A stretch of DNA of 64,000 nucleotides, from assembly GCA_032433765.1 (NCBI GenBank), contig JAVIAB010000049.1:25671151-25735150 (forward strand). The letters are read 5' to 3'. The first letter of the stretch is position 1. Each line of letters begins with the position of its first letter. The notes beneath the pieces were generated by a model. It was not told the DNA's origin, ran no database searches, and worked only from the letters and a program-made list of their open reading frames with translations. Of this stretch, positions 31,186-42,744 are shown one piece after another. The position numbers were made by a program, and so were the translations under genes. This DNA is from Megaustenia siamemsis. Lineage: Eukaryota; Mollusca; Gastropoda; Stylommatophora; Ariophantidae.

Positions 31186-31828
31186 GAAATAACCTCTACT
31201 GAGGTGAAATGTGTTATAGATGAATGACAGGAAACAGTCTGAGAGATAAGATCAGAAATGAAGAACTGAGAAAAAAGCTAGGAATAAACCCCGCCATAGA
31301 ATATATAAGGGAGCCGCGATAGCTCAGTGGTTAGTGAACTGGACTACAAAGGACAAGAGGCAGGGTTCGATCCCAACCGTCGGTTTCCAGTTCACCCAGC
31401 CTTTAATAGGTACCGGATTTTTTTCTGGAAAAGTAAACCGGCACGGTCGTAATACCGACCACATTACCCCAAAATTCATGTGCTGAAGATGTGTAAAATG
31501 TATGGTCATTAACACCATATTTCCTATACGCCACTTGGCGTGACGTGGGTACTTTACTTTACTATATAATATATAAAGAAACAACAAATAAAATGATTTG
31601 GCCAAGTCACAAGACAGAGTGATCAAAACACAATATGAGCCATGAATAAACGTCGTGAAAATACCAGACCAAAGGGCCGACCCCGAAAGAGATGGATCGG
31701 TGGAATATTAGAAGCACTAGGCAACACGCAGTAACAGAAACGACGAACATAAGAGCAAAAGACCACAAATTATATCTCCCCTTGACGCTGAAAGGCAAAT
31801 GAGGAAGGAAAGACGAAGAAGAAGACAT
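31186..31828 (+). mobile_element. LINE-D 3' portion, split by SINE-1
   Basis: Two halves of one LINE-D copy: 31186-31308 (NNLY*GEMCYR*MTGNSLRDKIRNEELRKKLGI region) and 31568-31828 (IYKETTNKMIWPSHKTE through RPKGRPRKRWIGGILEALG to PSTLKGR). They become contiguous when the SINE-1 and one TSD copy are removed. Confidence 0.8.
31309..31567 (+). mobile_element. SINE-1 nested in LINE-D, 9-bp TSD
   Basis: Complete plus-strand copy: GGGAGCCGCGATAGCTCAG head, GGGTTCGATCCC B box, GCCACTTGGCGTGACG near the end, tail TACTTTACTTTACT. AATATATAA repeats at 31300-31308 and 31568-31576 mark the target site. Confidence 0.87.
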
Positions 31829-32194
31829 TCGACTTGTTATACTTACCTAAACAAACAAATAATGTTACCACACAAACAGGATTTATCATCTTGTAAGTCA
31901 TATTATAACAATGGACTCTACAAATGAAACAACTGGATGCTGTCTTTACAGCAGTGCTATCTGACTTCAGCCTGCATTTCCGTTACAGAAGATAAATGAA
32001 GTTCTCAAATAAATATGGGGTTTCGGGGACAAACGAAGTATATTTGTTGTGGATTTGAAAAAAAAAATAGTTGGTAATTGTCTAATGGTTTGATCATTGT
32101 TTCGATTGCAAAATAAACTAAATTATCTGATAAGGCCAATGTGTCTCCAAGGTTACGCCCATGACGTCGTTGTCTTCTGGTTCATTGGTTCTCA
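31829..32194. other. Unassigned DNA before the 55-bp satellite
   Basis: No gene was recognised. Contains an A-rich stretch at 32057-32066 and a TGACGTCG near 32163. Confidence 0.5.
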
Positions 32195-34462
32195 GAGTGG
32201 GTTTAACCTTTAGAGAACTGTTAGAAGACATGCCATTTTGTGAGAATTAGAGTGGGTTTAACCTATAAAGAACTGTTAGAAGGCATGCCATTCTGTGAGA
32301 ATTAGAGTGGGTTTAACCTTTAGAGAACTGTTAGAAGGCATGCCATTCTGTGAGAATTAGAGTGGGTTTAATATTTTTAGAACTGTTAGAAGGCATGCCA
32401 TTCTGTGAGAATTAGAGTGGGTTTAACCTTTAGAGAACTGTTAGAAGGCATGCCATTCTGTGAGAATTAGAGTGGGTTTAATATTTATAGAACTGTTAGA
32501 AGGCATGCCATTCTGTGAGAATTAGAGTGGGTTTAATATTTTTAGAACTGTTAGAAAGCATGTAATTTTCTAAGAATTAGAGTGGGTTTAACCTTTAGAG
32601 AACTGTTAGAAGGCATGTCATTCTGTGAGAATTAGAGTGGGTTTAATATTTTTAGAACTGTTAGAAAGCATGTAATTTTCTAAGAATTAGAGTGGGTTTA
32701 ACCTTTAGAGAACTGTTAGAAGGCATGCCATTCTGTGAGAATTAGAGTGGGTTTAATATTTTTAGAACTGTTAGAAAGCATGTAATTTTCTAAGAATTAG
32801 AGTGGGTTTAACCTTTAGAGAACTGTTAGAAGGCATGCCATTCTGTGAGAATTAGAGTGGGTTTAATATTTTTAGAACTGTTAGAAAGCATGTAATTTTC
32901 TAAGAATTAGAGTGGGTTTAACCTTTAGAGAACTGTTAGAAGGCATGCCATTCTGTGAGAATTAGAGTGGGTTTAATATTTTTAGAACTGTTAGAAAGCA
33001 TGTAATTTTCTAAGAATTAGAGTGGGTTTAACCTTTAGAGAACTGTTAGAAGGCATGTCATTCTGTGAGAATTAGAGTGGGTTTAATATTTTTAGAACTG
33101 TTAGAAAGCATGTAATTTTCTAAGAATCAGAGTGGGTTTAACCTTTAGAGAACTGTTAGAAGGCATACCATTCTGTGAGAATTAGAGTGGGTTTAATATT
33201 TTTAGAACTGTTAGAAAGCATGTAATTTTCTAAGAATTAGAGTGGGTTTAACCTTTAGAGAACTGTTAGAAGGCATGCCATTCTGTGAGAATTAGAGTGG
33301 GTTTAATATTTTTAGAACTGTTAGAAAGCATGTAATTTTCTAAGAATTAGAGTGGGTTTAACCTTTAGAGAACTGTTAGAAGGCATGCCATTCTGTGAGA
33401 ATTAGAGTGGGTTTAATATTTTTAGAACTGTTAGAAAGCATGTAATTTTCTAAGAATTAGAGTGGGTTTAACCTTTAGAGAACTGTTAGAAGGCATGCCA
33501 TTCTGTGAGAATTAGAGTGGGTTTAATATTTTTAGAACTGTTAGAAAGCATGTAATTTTCTAAGAATCAGAGTGGGTTTAACCTTTAGAGAACTGTTAGA
33601 AGGCATGCCATTCTGTGAGAATTAGAGTGGGTTTAATATTTTTAGAACTGTTAGAAAGCATGTAATTTTCTAAGAATTAGAGTGGGTTTAACCTTTAGAG
33701 AACTGTTAGAAGGCATGCCATTCTGTGAGAATTAGAGTGGGTTTAATATTTTTAGAACTGTTAGAAAGCATGTAATTTTCTAAGAATTAGAGTGGGTTTA
33801 ACCTTTAGAGAACTGTTAGAAGGCATGCCATTCTGTGAGAATTAGAGTGGGTTTAATATTTTTAGAACTGTTAGAAAGCATGTAATTTTCTAAGAATTAG
33901 AGTGGGTTTAACCTTTAGAGAACTGTTAGAAGGCATGCCATTCTGTGAGAATTAGAGTGGGTTTAACCTTTAGAGAACTGTTAGAAGGCATGTCATTCTG
34001 TGAGAATTAGAGTGGGTTTAATATTTTTAGAACTGTTAGAAAGCATGTAATTTTCTAAGAATTAGAGTGGGTTTAACCTTTAGAGAACTGTTAGAAGGCA
34101 TGCCATTCTGTGAGAATTAGAGTGGGTTTAATATTTTTAGAACTGTTAGAAAGCATGTAATTTTCTAAGAATTAGAGTGGGTTTAACCTTTAGAGAACTG
34201 TTAGAAGGCATGCCATTCTGTGAGAATTAGAGTGGGTTTAATATTTTTAGAACTGTTAGAAAGCATGTAATTTTCTAAGAATTAGAGTGGGTTTAACCTT
34301 TAGAGAACTGTTAGAAGGCATGCCATTCTGTGAGAATTAGAGTGGGTTTAATATTTTTAGAACTGTTAGAAAGCATGTAATTTTCTAAGAATTAGAGTGG
34401 GTTTAACCTTTAGAGAACTGTTAGAAGGCATGCCATTCTGTGAGAATTAGAGTGGGTTTAAC
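32195..34462. repeat. Satellite-like array, 55-bp monomers in a 110-bp A-B higher-order repeat, about 41 monomers
   Basis: Monomer A contains GTTTAACCTTTAGAGAACTG and GGCATGCCATTCTGTGAG. Monomer B contains GTTTAATATTTTTAGAACTG and GCATGTAATTTTCTAAG. From about 32527 they alternate A-B with very little divergence between dimers. The left 330 bp holds irregular A-type units and A/B hybrids, and an A-A pair occurs near 33950. The array edges are sharp. Confidence 0.95.
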
Positions 34463-34699
34463 CCGTCTGAAGTGACTCAGCGGTGAGCATGTGTTCGGGA
34501 CATGTCTATTCTACCTCCGATGGTGGGAAAATCAAGGAGATACGGTATCGCCCTGCAAGATGTGGCTTTCGTGCATCCAGGTATGGTGTCCGTGCATGGT
34601 CTCATTTTGTACTCGTGTCTGTCTTTCAATCTGCGTGTGGAGGCTAAGATTTAGAATCCCCAATGCAAAATGAATAACCGAAACCACCAGCCCTTTATG
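34463..34699. other. Unassigned low-copy DNA
   Basis: GC-richer than its surroundings, starting CCGTCTGAAGTGACTCAGCGG. A faint A-box-like string (GACTCAGCGGTGAGCATG) is present but no B box, so it is not called a SINE. Confidence 0.4.
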
Positions 34700-34878
34700 T
34701 CATCATCATCAAGTAGTATGCCTGCTGGCATAGGTGATCGTGTCTCTCCACAACTTTCGATCTCGATAATTATTTATCATTTCTGTTGTTGACCTTCTGC
34801 CAAGCCATTCTCTTACACTGTCTGGTACTTTTTTCTGTTTGCCTCCCTCTGTCTCTTTGTCCATCAACTTTCACAGGT
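34700..34878 (-). mobile_element. LINE-B 3' end fragment
   Basis: The reverse complement of the family terminus (CATCATCATCAAGTA, CTGCTGGCATAGGTGATCG) runs back to the KREKIPDS region at about 34870, then stops. Confidence 0.75.
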
Positions 34879-35185
34879 AGCTAAACGGTCGAAATATATT
34901 GTAAATACAACCTGGAGATTGAACAGTTAGTTTTCAAAATGCATAACAAACATATGACAAAAGACACACAGAGAGCACTACACAACATAGTTTTCTAGCA
35001 AAAAAAAAACAAAACACTCTTCCATGCCATGTCAGATCTGACACATGATGTCATCTTGAGTGAATCATGAAGCAAACTTTGTCTGGTCGACAAGAACACA
35101 CTCCGCAAGGAGTGAGTGAACCTATTGTTTGTTTCGTTGCGTTATCTTTTTTTTGTTGTTGTAAATCTGTCATCATACATTATGG
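34879..35185. other. Unassigned DNA
   Basis: No gene or known repeat was recognised. Confidence 0.5.
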
Positions 35186-35345
35186 TTATGGTTATGGTAG
35201 GCCCCCGGTATCACTGAAAACAAATTAAAATCCATAATTGCTCAACCGCCCGTGCCAGTGGAATCATCCGAATTAATATCTCATCTCCCAAAGAAAGGTA
35301 GCTGCAGTCCCCATCATAGCGGACTCGGTACACGCCAAAAGATAT
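35186..35345 (-). mobile_element. Rep-5, 5'-truncated copy
   Basis: Begins with the tail ATGGTTATGGTTATGG and continues through CCGCCCGTGCCAGTGGAATC to GGTACACGCCAAAAGATATA. Truncation at the 5' side only is typical of retrotransposition. Confidence 0.75.
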
Positions 35346-35561
35346 AAAACTAAAATATAATACATCACACCTTGTAGGAGTGTACATTACACCTCACTCC
35401 TTGCTCCTGCTACCAGCTTTACAGCAGCACTGCAATTATTTGACTGTTCCCTGCTCCTATAAGTCTCCTGTCGAAGGCATTAGAGCATGAACGCACTGAA
35501 GGCAGCACGAGACTTGGATAACTAGAATATATTGCCCTAGGTAAGCGAGAGTTCGTGACAG

Positions 35562-35818
35562 TAAAAAAAAGAAAGTAAAGTACCCCCGTCACGCCAAGTG
35601 GCGAATAAGGAATATGGTGTAAGTGACCATCAATTTTACAGACCTTCGGCACATGATTTTTGGGGTAATGGTCGGTATTACGCCAGTGCCGCCTTACTTT
35701 CCCAAGAAAAAATCCTGTACCCATTAAAGACTGAGTGAACCGGAACGTCGGTTGGGATCGAACACTACCTCTTGTCCTTTGCAGTCCAGTTCACTAACCA
35801 CTGAGCTATCGCGGCTCC
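35562..35818 (-). mobile_element. SINE-1 with perfect 14-bp TSD
   Basis: 257-bp minus-strand copy between exact AGAGTTCGTGACAG repeats at 35548-35561 and 35819-35832. Both ends match other complete copies, so this is a good reference for the family borders. Confidence 0.93.
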
Positions 35819-36042
35819 AGAGTTCGTGACAGGTTGACGGGTCTATTATTGCGCCAGAGACCTTAAAGATGAGAACATGCATGACCTGGTGAGTTCTTTA
35901 AAAAGAAAACCTCTCACAAGATGACGACGAGGAAGCTGAGGGTAACCCACGTGTCAAAGGAATGAGCGGGGTGACGGAGGATGAAAGGATGAAAGGATGA
36001 AAAGCTAACTCAGCGGATAAGAATGAAGATCCTTTAATCAAT

Positions 36043-36622
36043 CATCATCATGTGCCATACCGGTTGGCGTAGGTGATCATGTCCCTCCACAATCTTCTAT
36101 CTACAGTGCATCGTATGAGTTCTGTTGTTGACTGTTTTCCATGCCATGCCACCAAGCTATCCAGTATTTTCTCTCTTTGTCGCCCGCGATCTTTCTTTCC
36201 TTTTATTTCGACAGTTGTAACCAAGTATTACAATTTTCCTCTTCTCATGATGTGCCCGAAAAATGTTGATTGCTTCTTTCTGATGTTTTTTTAAGAGCTC
36301 CCTTTTTGTGTTGGCCTCTTTGAGAACTTCCTCATTGGTCTTTTTAGCTGTCCAGGGAACTTTCAACATTCTTCTGGGAAATCCCATCTCTGTGGTCTCT
36401 AATCGTCTTTTCATTTGTTTGTCTAATGTCTATTTTTCGCTTCCATAGGTCAGAATTGGTTCTGTATAGCACCGATGAACTCTCTTTCTCATTTTTATTG
36501 ACAAAGATTTGTTGCATAAGATATTTTTCATTTTCTGAAATGCTATTTTGGCCTGAGCTATTCTGCTTTTTATTTCTGTGGTGCATCTCCCATCTGATGT
36601 TATTATTAACATAATGAATGCA
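36043..36622 (-). mobile_element. LINE-A 5'-truncated insertion with 10-bp TSD
   Basis: Minus-strand frames encode SDGRCTTEIKSRIAQAKIAF, MRKRVHRCYTEPILTYGSEK, TTEMGFPRRMLKVPWTAKKT and KKHQKEAINIFRAHHEKRKI. It terminates in the CATCATCATGTGCC end. TTTAATCAAT occurs at 36033-36042 and 36623-36632 and defines a 580-bp insertion, showing that this family inserts as short 3' ends. Confidence 0.82.
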
Positions 36623-36744
36623 TTTAATCAATGCATGGCAAGAACAATAAGTGTACGAACACTTCGATGGTGGCTGCTGGAACGGATTGCGGATCTCCCC
36701 GACTTCAGTGACAGTAATCCCAACTAAAGACTAAAGATCCTAAA

Positions 36745-37035
36745 ACAGTTATAGTTAGTCGAAGGCCCCTGCATCACTGCAAACGAATTCAAATCCATAA
36801 CTACCCAACTACCCGTGCCAGTGGAATCATCCGAATTAAAATTCATCTCACTGAAGGATCCCCCCCAAAAAGGCAGCTGCAGTCCCCATCATAGCAGCTA
36901 CAGCAAACGCCAAAACACATAAGGCCAAACGGTACCGAAAGTGAACGCAGCTGAACTGTCCTTCACCAAACGATACCATCTTTCATCGTAAGCAATCGGA
37001 ATATCAAAACACGACCCGGTTGAAAAACACAACTC
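36745..37035 (-). mobile_element. Rep-5, diverged copy
   Basis: Contains GGCCCCTGCATCACTGCAAACG, CCCGTGCCAGTGGAATCATC, GCAGCTGCAGTCCCCATCATAG and ATCGTAAGCAATCGGAATATC in Rep-5 order. A C-run insertion sits at about 36863-36871. Confidence 0.7.
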
Positions 37036-37169
37036 ATGGTGTGCAAAGTATAGTATTATAGATAATGTTATTTTTAATTTAGGTATCCTGCATTGAAATC
37101 TTTTCCGGACACTCTGTGAAAACATCACGGCTCCTCTAGGGTCTGCAGACTACAGGTTAAGAACCGCTG
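37036..37169 (-). mobile_element. hAT-type transposon end (non-autonomous remnant)
   Basis: Read on the minus strand, the end is CAGCGGTTCTTAACCTGTAG, then GTCTGCAGACCC and GTGATGTTTTCACAG. This is the typical hAT terminal motif followed by the GGTCCGCGGACC-like hairpin. The second end was not found; the element may be truncated by the adjoining Rep-5. Confidence 0.55.
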
Positions 37170-37464
37170 ACGTAGACCATTAAGCCTAGGGTTATTACCA
37201 ATTAACCTAATAAATTGAGAATCACCGTTTTGTAATCCCAGCGGTTATCATTGAATTAGCAATGTTATGCGATCGGTGTATTTAAGAACAGTGATTTATA
37301 CCCTGATGATCTTATCTTCACGAGCTATCACTAAAGTGTCACTTCTTCACCTTTTTCTTCATATTCACGACTGTGTGTTGCTGCTATTTTAGTTGTCTTG
37401 TTCATTTGTAAATTTTGTGAAATATAATCTTTAGATGAATCTTCTAGTAGAAAATAGAAGCTAC
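37170..37464. other. Unassigned DNA
   Basis: No gene or known repeat was recognised. Confidence 0.5.
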
Positions 37465-38122
37465 GGAGATGAAAATAAGGAAAGAAAATTCTCAAGACCT
37501 ACAAATAAATATCAAAATTGAAGGAATACACCTGGAGACAGTTCAGAGATACAACTACCTGGGGCATACTATAACCAATGATGGAAAATGTACAACTGAA
37601 ATAAATAAAAGAATAGGTATGGCAAAAAGTAATTTTAATGCCATGAAAAGTATACTAATATCAAAACAAATAACACCAAGGCTAAAACTAAGAATAGCTA
37701 AATGTTACATCTTCTCAATATTCCTGTATGGTGTAGAAACATGGACATTAGACAAGAAAATAGAAGAGAAAATTGAAGCCTTTGAGATGTGGATTTATAG
37801 AAGAATAGGTAGAATTGGATGGAAGGAAAAGAAAACAAAAGATGAAGTCTTAAAACAACTAAAAATGAAAAGAGAACTATTAAACACAATTAGAACAAGA
37901 CAAATGAGATTTTTGGGCCATGTTACACAACAGCCTAATAAAAGTAATCCTGGAGGGGAAAATACAAGGTAAAAGAGGCAGAGGCAGACCAAGACTAACA
38001 TGGACGAGTAACATCAAAAGATGGACAAGTCAACTTATAACAACCTGCACCATCAAAGCAAGAGACAGAGTGGAATGGCGCTCCATGGTAGCCAACCTTC
38101 GATGCGGAGACGGCACCTAATG
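37465..38122 (+). mobile_element. LINE-C 3' portion, best open frame of the family with the copy at 49845
   Basis: The frame 37469-37972 (167 codons) encodes KIEGIHLETVQRYNYLGHTI, TNDGKCTTEINKRIGMAKSN, KSILISKQITPRLKLRIAKC, YIFSIFLYGVETWTLDKK, WIYRRIGRIGWKEKKTKDE, KRELLNTIRTRQMRFLGHV. This is the post-palm region of a non-LTR reverse transcriptase ORF. A deletion at the HVKRHNSLLK position shifts frame, and the end (VILEGKIQGKRGRGRPRLTW, TCTIKARDRVEWRSMVANLR, CGDGT) reads in the next frame to 38120. The RT core and endonuclease are missing. Confidence 0.85.
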
Positions 38123-38127
38123 ATGAT

Positions 38128-39165
38128 GTTGGAGATGAAATTCCATTGTAAGATTGTGGGCATCTCTTACTTGTATCATATGACAAATGTTATTGTAAGA
38201 TTGTGGACATCTCTTACTTGTATCATATGACAAATGTTATTGTAAGATTGTGGGCATCTCTTACTTGTATCATATGACAAATGTTATTGTAAGGTTGTGG
38301 GCATCTCTTACTTGTATCATATGACAAATGCTATTGTAAGATTGTGGGCATCTCTTACTTGTATCATATGACAAATGTTATTGTAAGATTGTGGACATCT
38401 CTTACTTGTATCATATGACAAATGTTATTGTAAGATTGTGGGCATCTCTTACTTGTATCATATGACAAATGTTATTGTAAGATTGTGGACATCTCTTGCT
38501 TGTATCATATGACAAATGTTATTGTAAGATTGTGGGCATCTCTTACTTGTATCATATGACAAATGTTATTGTAAGATTGTGGGCATCTCTTACTTGTATC
38601 ATATGACAAATGTTATTGTAAGATTGTGGACATCTCTTACTTGTATCATATGACAAATGTTATTGTAAGATTGTGGGCATCTCTTACTTGTATCATATGA
38701 CAAATGTTATTGTAAGATTGTGGGCATCTCTTACTTGTATCATATGACAAATGTTATTGTAAGATTGTGGGCATCTCTTACTTGTATCATATGACAAATG
38801 TTATTGTAAGATTGTGGACATCTCTTACTTGTATCATATGACAAATGTTATTGTAAGATTGTGGGCATCTCTTACTTGTATCATATGACAAATGTTATTG
38901 TAAGATTGTGGGCATCTCTTACTTGTATCATATGACAAATGTTATTGTAAGATTGTGGACATCTCTTACTTGTATCATATGACAAATGTTATTGTAAGAT
39001 TGTGGACATCTCTTACTTGTATCATATGACAAATGTTATTGTAAGATTGTGGGCATCTCTTACTTGTATCATATGACAAATGTTATTGTAAGATTGTGGA
39101 CATCTCTTACTTGTATCATATGACAAATGTTATTGTAAGATTGTGGGAATCTCTTACTTATCTCA
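38128..39165. repeat. Minisatellite, 47-bp unit, about 22 copies, adjoining the LINE-C end
   Basis: Units contain AAATGTTATTGTAAGATTGT and TCTCTTACTTGTATCATATG. Variation is almost confined to one G/A site (GGGCATC versus GGACATC), so the array is very homogeneous. It starts within about 10 bp of the LINE-C 3' tail. Confidence 0.95.
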
Positions 39166-39364
39166 GATCACAAATGGAAAGCTACGCAAAAAGATACAAT
39201 TGTAAACAATCAAAGCACGTGATGATCATGATTTTGTAAACCGTAAGACGAAATAGTTTGGCCACGTATCTCGATCGTTTGGGCTAGCAAAGACAATTCT
39301 GCATGGAGCTGTGAATGAAGCGATAAGAAAGGACATATAGGCAGCAAAAGAGACAATAAAATAG

Positions 39365-40610
39365 ATGTTAACAACAGCCATTAACAATAAGCATTTAAAA
39401 CATCCATTAACAAAAGCAATTAAAGTAGCGGGTAACAACAGCCAATAATAAGTTTTAGCAACAGCCATTAAAAAGCATTAACAACATCCATTTACAACAT
39501 CATTAACAACAGCCATTAACAGTAAGGAATAACAACTGCCATTAACAAAAGATATTAACAACAGAAATTAACATCGTATATTACTAACAGTCATTAACAA
39601 CAAGCATTAAAAACATCCATTAACAAAAGTAATTGAAGCAGCCGTTAACAACAACCATTAACAAGCGTTAACAACAGCCATTAACAACATCATTAACAGC
39701 AGTCATTAACAACATCATTAACAATAGTCATTAACAACATCATTAACAGGAGCCATTAACAACAGATATTAACAGCAGTCATTAAAAAAAGATATTAATA
39801 GACACTAACAACAGCCATTAACATCAAACATTAACAACCGCCATTAACATCAAACATTAACAACCGCCATTAACAAAAAACATTAACAACAGCCATTACA
39901 GCCATTAACAACCGCCATTAACAACAAACATTAACAACAGCCATTAACAACAAACATTAACATCAAACATTAACAACAGCCATTAACAACCGCCATTAAC
40001 ATCAAACATTAACAACAGCCATTAACATCAAACATTAACAACAGCCATTAACAACCGCCATTAACAACAAACATCAACAACCGCTATTAACAACAAACAT
40101 TAACAACAGCCATTAACAACCGCCATTAACAACAAACATCAACAACCGCCATTAACAACAAACATTAACAACAGCCATTAACAACAGCCATTAACAACCG
40201 CCATTAACAACAAACATCAACAACCGCCATTAACAACAAACATTAACAACCGCCATTAACAACAAACATTAACAACAGCCATTAACAACAAACATTAACA
40301 ACCGCCATTAACAACAAACATTAACAACAGCCATTAACAACAGCCATTAACAATCGCCATTAACAACAAACATCAACAACCGCCATTAACAACAAACATT
40401 AACAACAGCCATTAACGTCAAACATTAACAACAGCCATTAACAACAAACATCAACAACAGCCATTAACAACAACATCAACAACCGCCATTAACAACAAAC
40501 ATTAACAACAGCCATTAACAACAAACATCAACAACAGCCATTAACAACAGCCATTAACAACAAACATCAACAACAGCCATTAACAACAGCCATTAACAAC
40601 AGCTTAAATA
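39365..40610. repeat. Minisatellite, 13-bp unit, about 95 copies
   Basis: Short units CATTAACAACAGC / CATTAACAACCGC / CATTAACAACAAA form nested higher-order patterns. The left third is more degenerate. The plus strand almost lacks G, giving strong strand asymmetry. Confidence 0.93.
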
Positions 40611-41204
40611 CAGCAACAGAAGAAGAAGAGGAAACTTCCCCTATTCTCTCTCCTCCCTCACCCCCGCAAAAAAAAACTCAATGAAAACAACAAAGATATT
40701 ATCAAATAAAATATCTGACGTCTCACAAAACACCACGGGAGACAAGAGCGAACCACAGAACACACAAAACATTTCCCCTCAGCGCCGAAAGGCAAAAAAA
40801 AATCAAATGAGTATGGAACAAGCTGACATTTAAAGCTAAAACGACCGTCACAAAACATGAGTTCTATCAGTAAAGAGAATGTACTAGACCAAGGACAACT
40901 TGACCTATGCACACTGTAAGATATTTAGAAACTTCCTCTAAAATGCCATTTTAAGTTCAAGACAAACAGGAAGGCGTTGACAAATCCATTACTCTTAATT
41001 CACGACAAGCTATTGTTGAATTATTTGTTAACAACGGGTTGCCATAAACAGAGATCTGTGCCAACACGAGCACACAGTCAACTATTTGTTTATTTACATT
41101 TCAATTACAGATCAATAATGTAAAGTCCTACAAGAACACTCAAACAAACTCAACAGCTCAGGCAAAATATACAACATAAAAATCAATATTGGCAAAACAT
41201 CATC
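40611..41204. other. Unassigned DNA with a decayed LINE-D-like patch
   Basis: At 40770-40800, TTTCCCCTCAGCGCCGAAAGGC resembles the LINE-D end (TCTCCCCTCGACGCTGAAAGGC). The rest is not recognised. Confidence 0.35.
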
Positions 41205-41640
41205 TTAATCAAGTACCGGGCCTGCTGGCGTAGGTGATCATGTCTCTCCAAAACTTTCGAACTCGACAGCTATTTATCATTTCTGTTGTTGACCTTCTGC
41301 CAAGCCATTCTCTTAAGCTGTCTGATATCTTTTCTCTTTGCTTCCCTCTATCTCCTCGTCCCTCAATTTTCCCAGTTGTTACAATATGTTCCAGTTCTCT
41401 CCTCATTACATGGCCAAAAATGATGATTGTTTCTTCCTAATATTGGAAATTAGCTCTCTTTTTGCTTTGGCCACTTTCAGAATGTTTTCATTACTCTTCT
41501 TAGCTGTCCTTAGTATTCTCAACATTCTTCTGTAAAACCACATTTCTACAGACTCCAGTGATTTTCATGTCTGTTGTCCTATTGTCCATGATTCGCATCC
41601 ATATGTTAAAAATGTCTCTGCATAACATTAAAGAACACCA
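41205..41640 (-). mobile_element. LINE-B 3' portion
   Basis: The minus strand encodes RNWRIMDNRTTDMKITGVCRN-like residues, WFYRRMLRILRTAKKSNENI, RRELEHIVTTGKIEGRGDRG and REWLGRRSTTEMINSCRVRK to a YASRPGT end at the left edge. Stops are present. Confidence 0.78.
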
Positions 41641-41835
41641 ATGGTAATATGTGTCGTAAAGATAGTTATATATATATATATATATGTTTTATTCATACAC
41701 CTTGTCTATATTTGACACCTTTGTCATTTCGCTTAACTCAGCCAGAAAAATTGAAGTCGAAACGTCGGTTCATCAAGGCCCGTCTTATCAGCAAAGCAGA
41801 ACTATTATATTATTAGTTATCTTATTGTTTATTCA
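41641..41835. other. (TA)n microsatellite and possible Penelope-like tail
   Basis: A (TA) run lies at about 41668-41686. At 41755-41790, GAAGTCGAAACGTCGGTTCATC follows a CTCAGCCAGAAAAATT string, resembling the GCCGAAACGTCGGTT signature of Penelope-like termini. No coding remnant accompanies it. Confidence 0.35.
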
Positions 41836-42730
41836 TCATGCAGCATAAAAATAAACAGGACAACTCTGAAATAAAAGTGCAGAGCGTCATATACTTGGGT
41901 ACAATAATAACATCAGATGGGAGATAAAAAAAAAAAAAAAGTAAAGTACCCCCGTCACGCCAAGTGGCGTATAGGGAAATATGGTGTTAGTGACCATAAA
42001 TTTTACAGACCTTCGGCACATGATTTTTGGGGTAATGTGGTCAGTATTACGCCCGTGCTGCTTTACTTTCCCAGAAAAAAATCCGGTACCCATTTAAGGC
42101 TGGGTGAACCCGGTAGCCGTCGGTTGGGATCGAACCCTACCCCTTGTCCGTGGTAGTCCAGTTCACTAACCACTGAGCTATCGCGGCTCACAGATGGGAG
42201 ATGCACCACATAAATAAAAAGCAAAATAGCTCAGGCCAAAACAGCATTTCAGTAAATGAAAAATATATTTTGCAACAAATCTATGTCAATAAAAATGAGA
42301 AAGAGAGTTCATCGGTGATATATAGAACCAATTCTGGAAGCAAATAATGGACATTAGATAAATAAATGAAAAGACGATTAGAAGCCACAGAGATGGGATT
42401 TCTCACAAGAATGTTGAAAGTTCCCTGGACAGCTAAAAAGACAAATGAGGACAGTCTCAAAGAGGCCAACACAAAAAGGGAGCTCTTAAAAACATCAGAA
42501 AGAAACAATTATCGGACACATCCTAAGAAGAGGAGATTTGCGATACTAGGTTACAACTGGCAAAATACAGGGAAAGAGAGATCGAGAACGACAAAGAGAG
42601 AAGATACTAGATAGCTTAGTGTCGTGGCATGGAAAACAGTCAACAACAGAACTGATACGATGCACTGTGGACAGATGATTATGGAAGGACATGATCGCCT
42701 GAGCTAACCGGCATGGCACATACAGATGAT
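41836..42730 (+). mobile_element. LINE-A 3' portion, split by SINE-1
   Basis: The left part (41836-41925) encodes QHKNKQDNSEIKVQSVIYLG, TIITSDGR. The right part (42191-42730) continues with DGRCTT*IKSKIAQAKTAF, KRVHR-YIEPILEAN, then a frame 42366-42614 with MKRRLEATEMGFLTRMLKVP and WTAKKTNEDSLKEANTKREL, ending in SLVSWHGKQSTTELIRCTVD. Removing the SINE-1 and one TSD restores TSDGRCTT. Confidence 0.82.
41926..42190 (-). mobile_element. SINE-1 nested in LINE-A, 12-bp TSD
   Basis: Complete minus-strand copy with an A-rich tail (A run at 41926-41941) and head GAGCTATCGCGGCTCA. CAGATGGGAGAT repeats lie at 41914-41925 and 42191-42202. Confidence 0.9.
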
Positions 42731-42744
42731 GTTGTCGATGATGA

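Noticed and set aside
41755..41795. Penelope-like retroelement
   Set aside because: Only a short terminal-like motif (GAAACGTCGGTT) is present; no coding or paired terminal repeats, so kept as a low-confidence note, not a called element.
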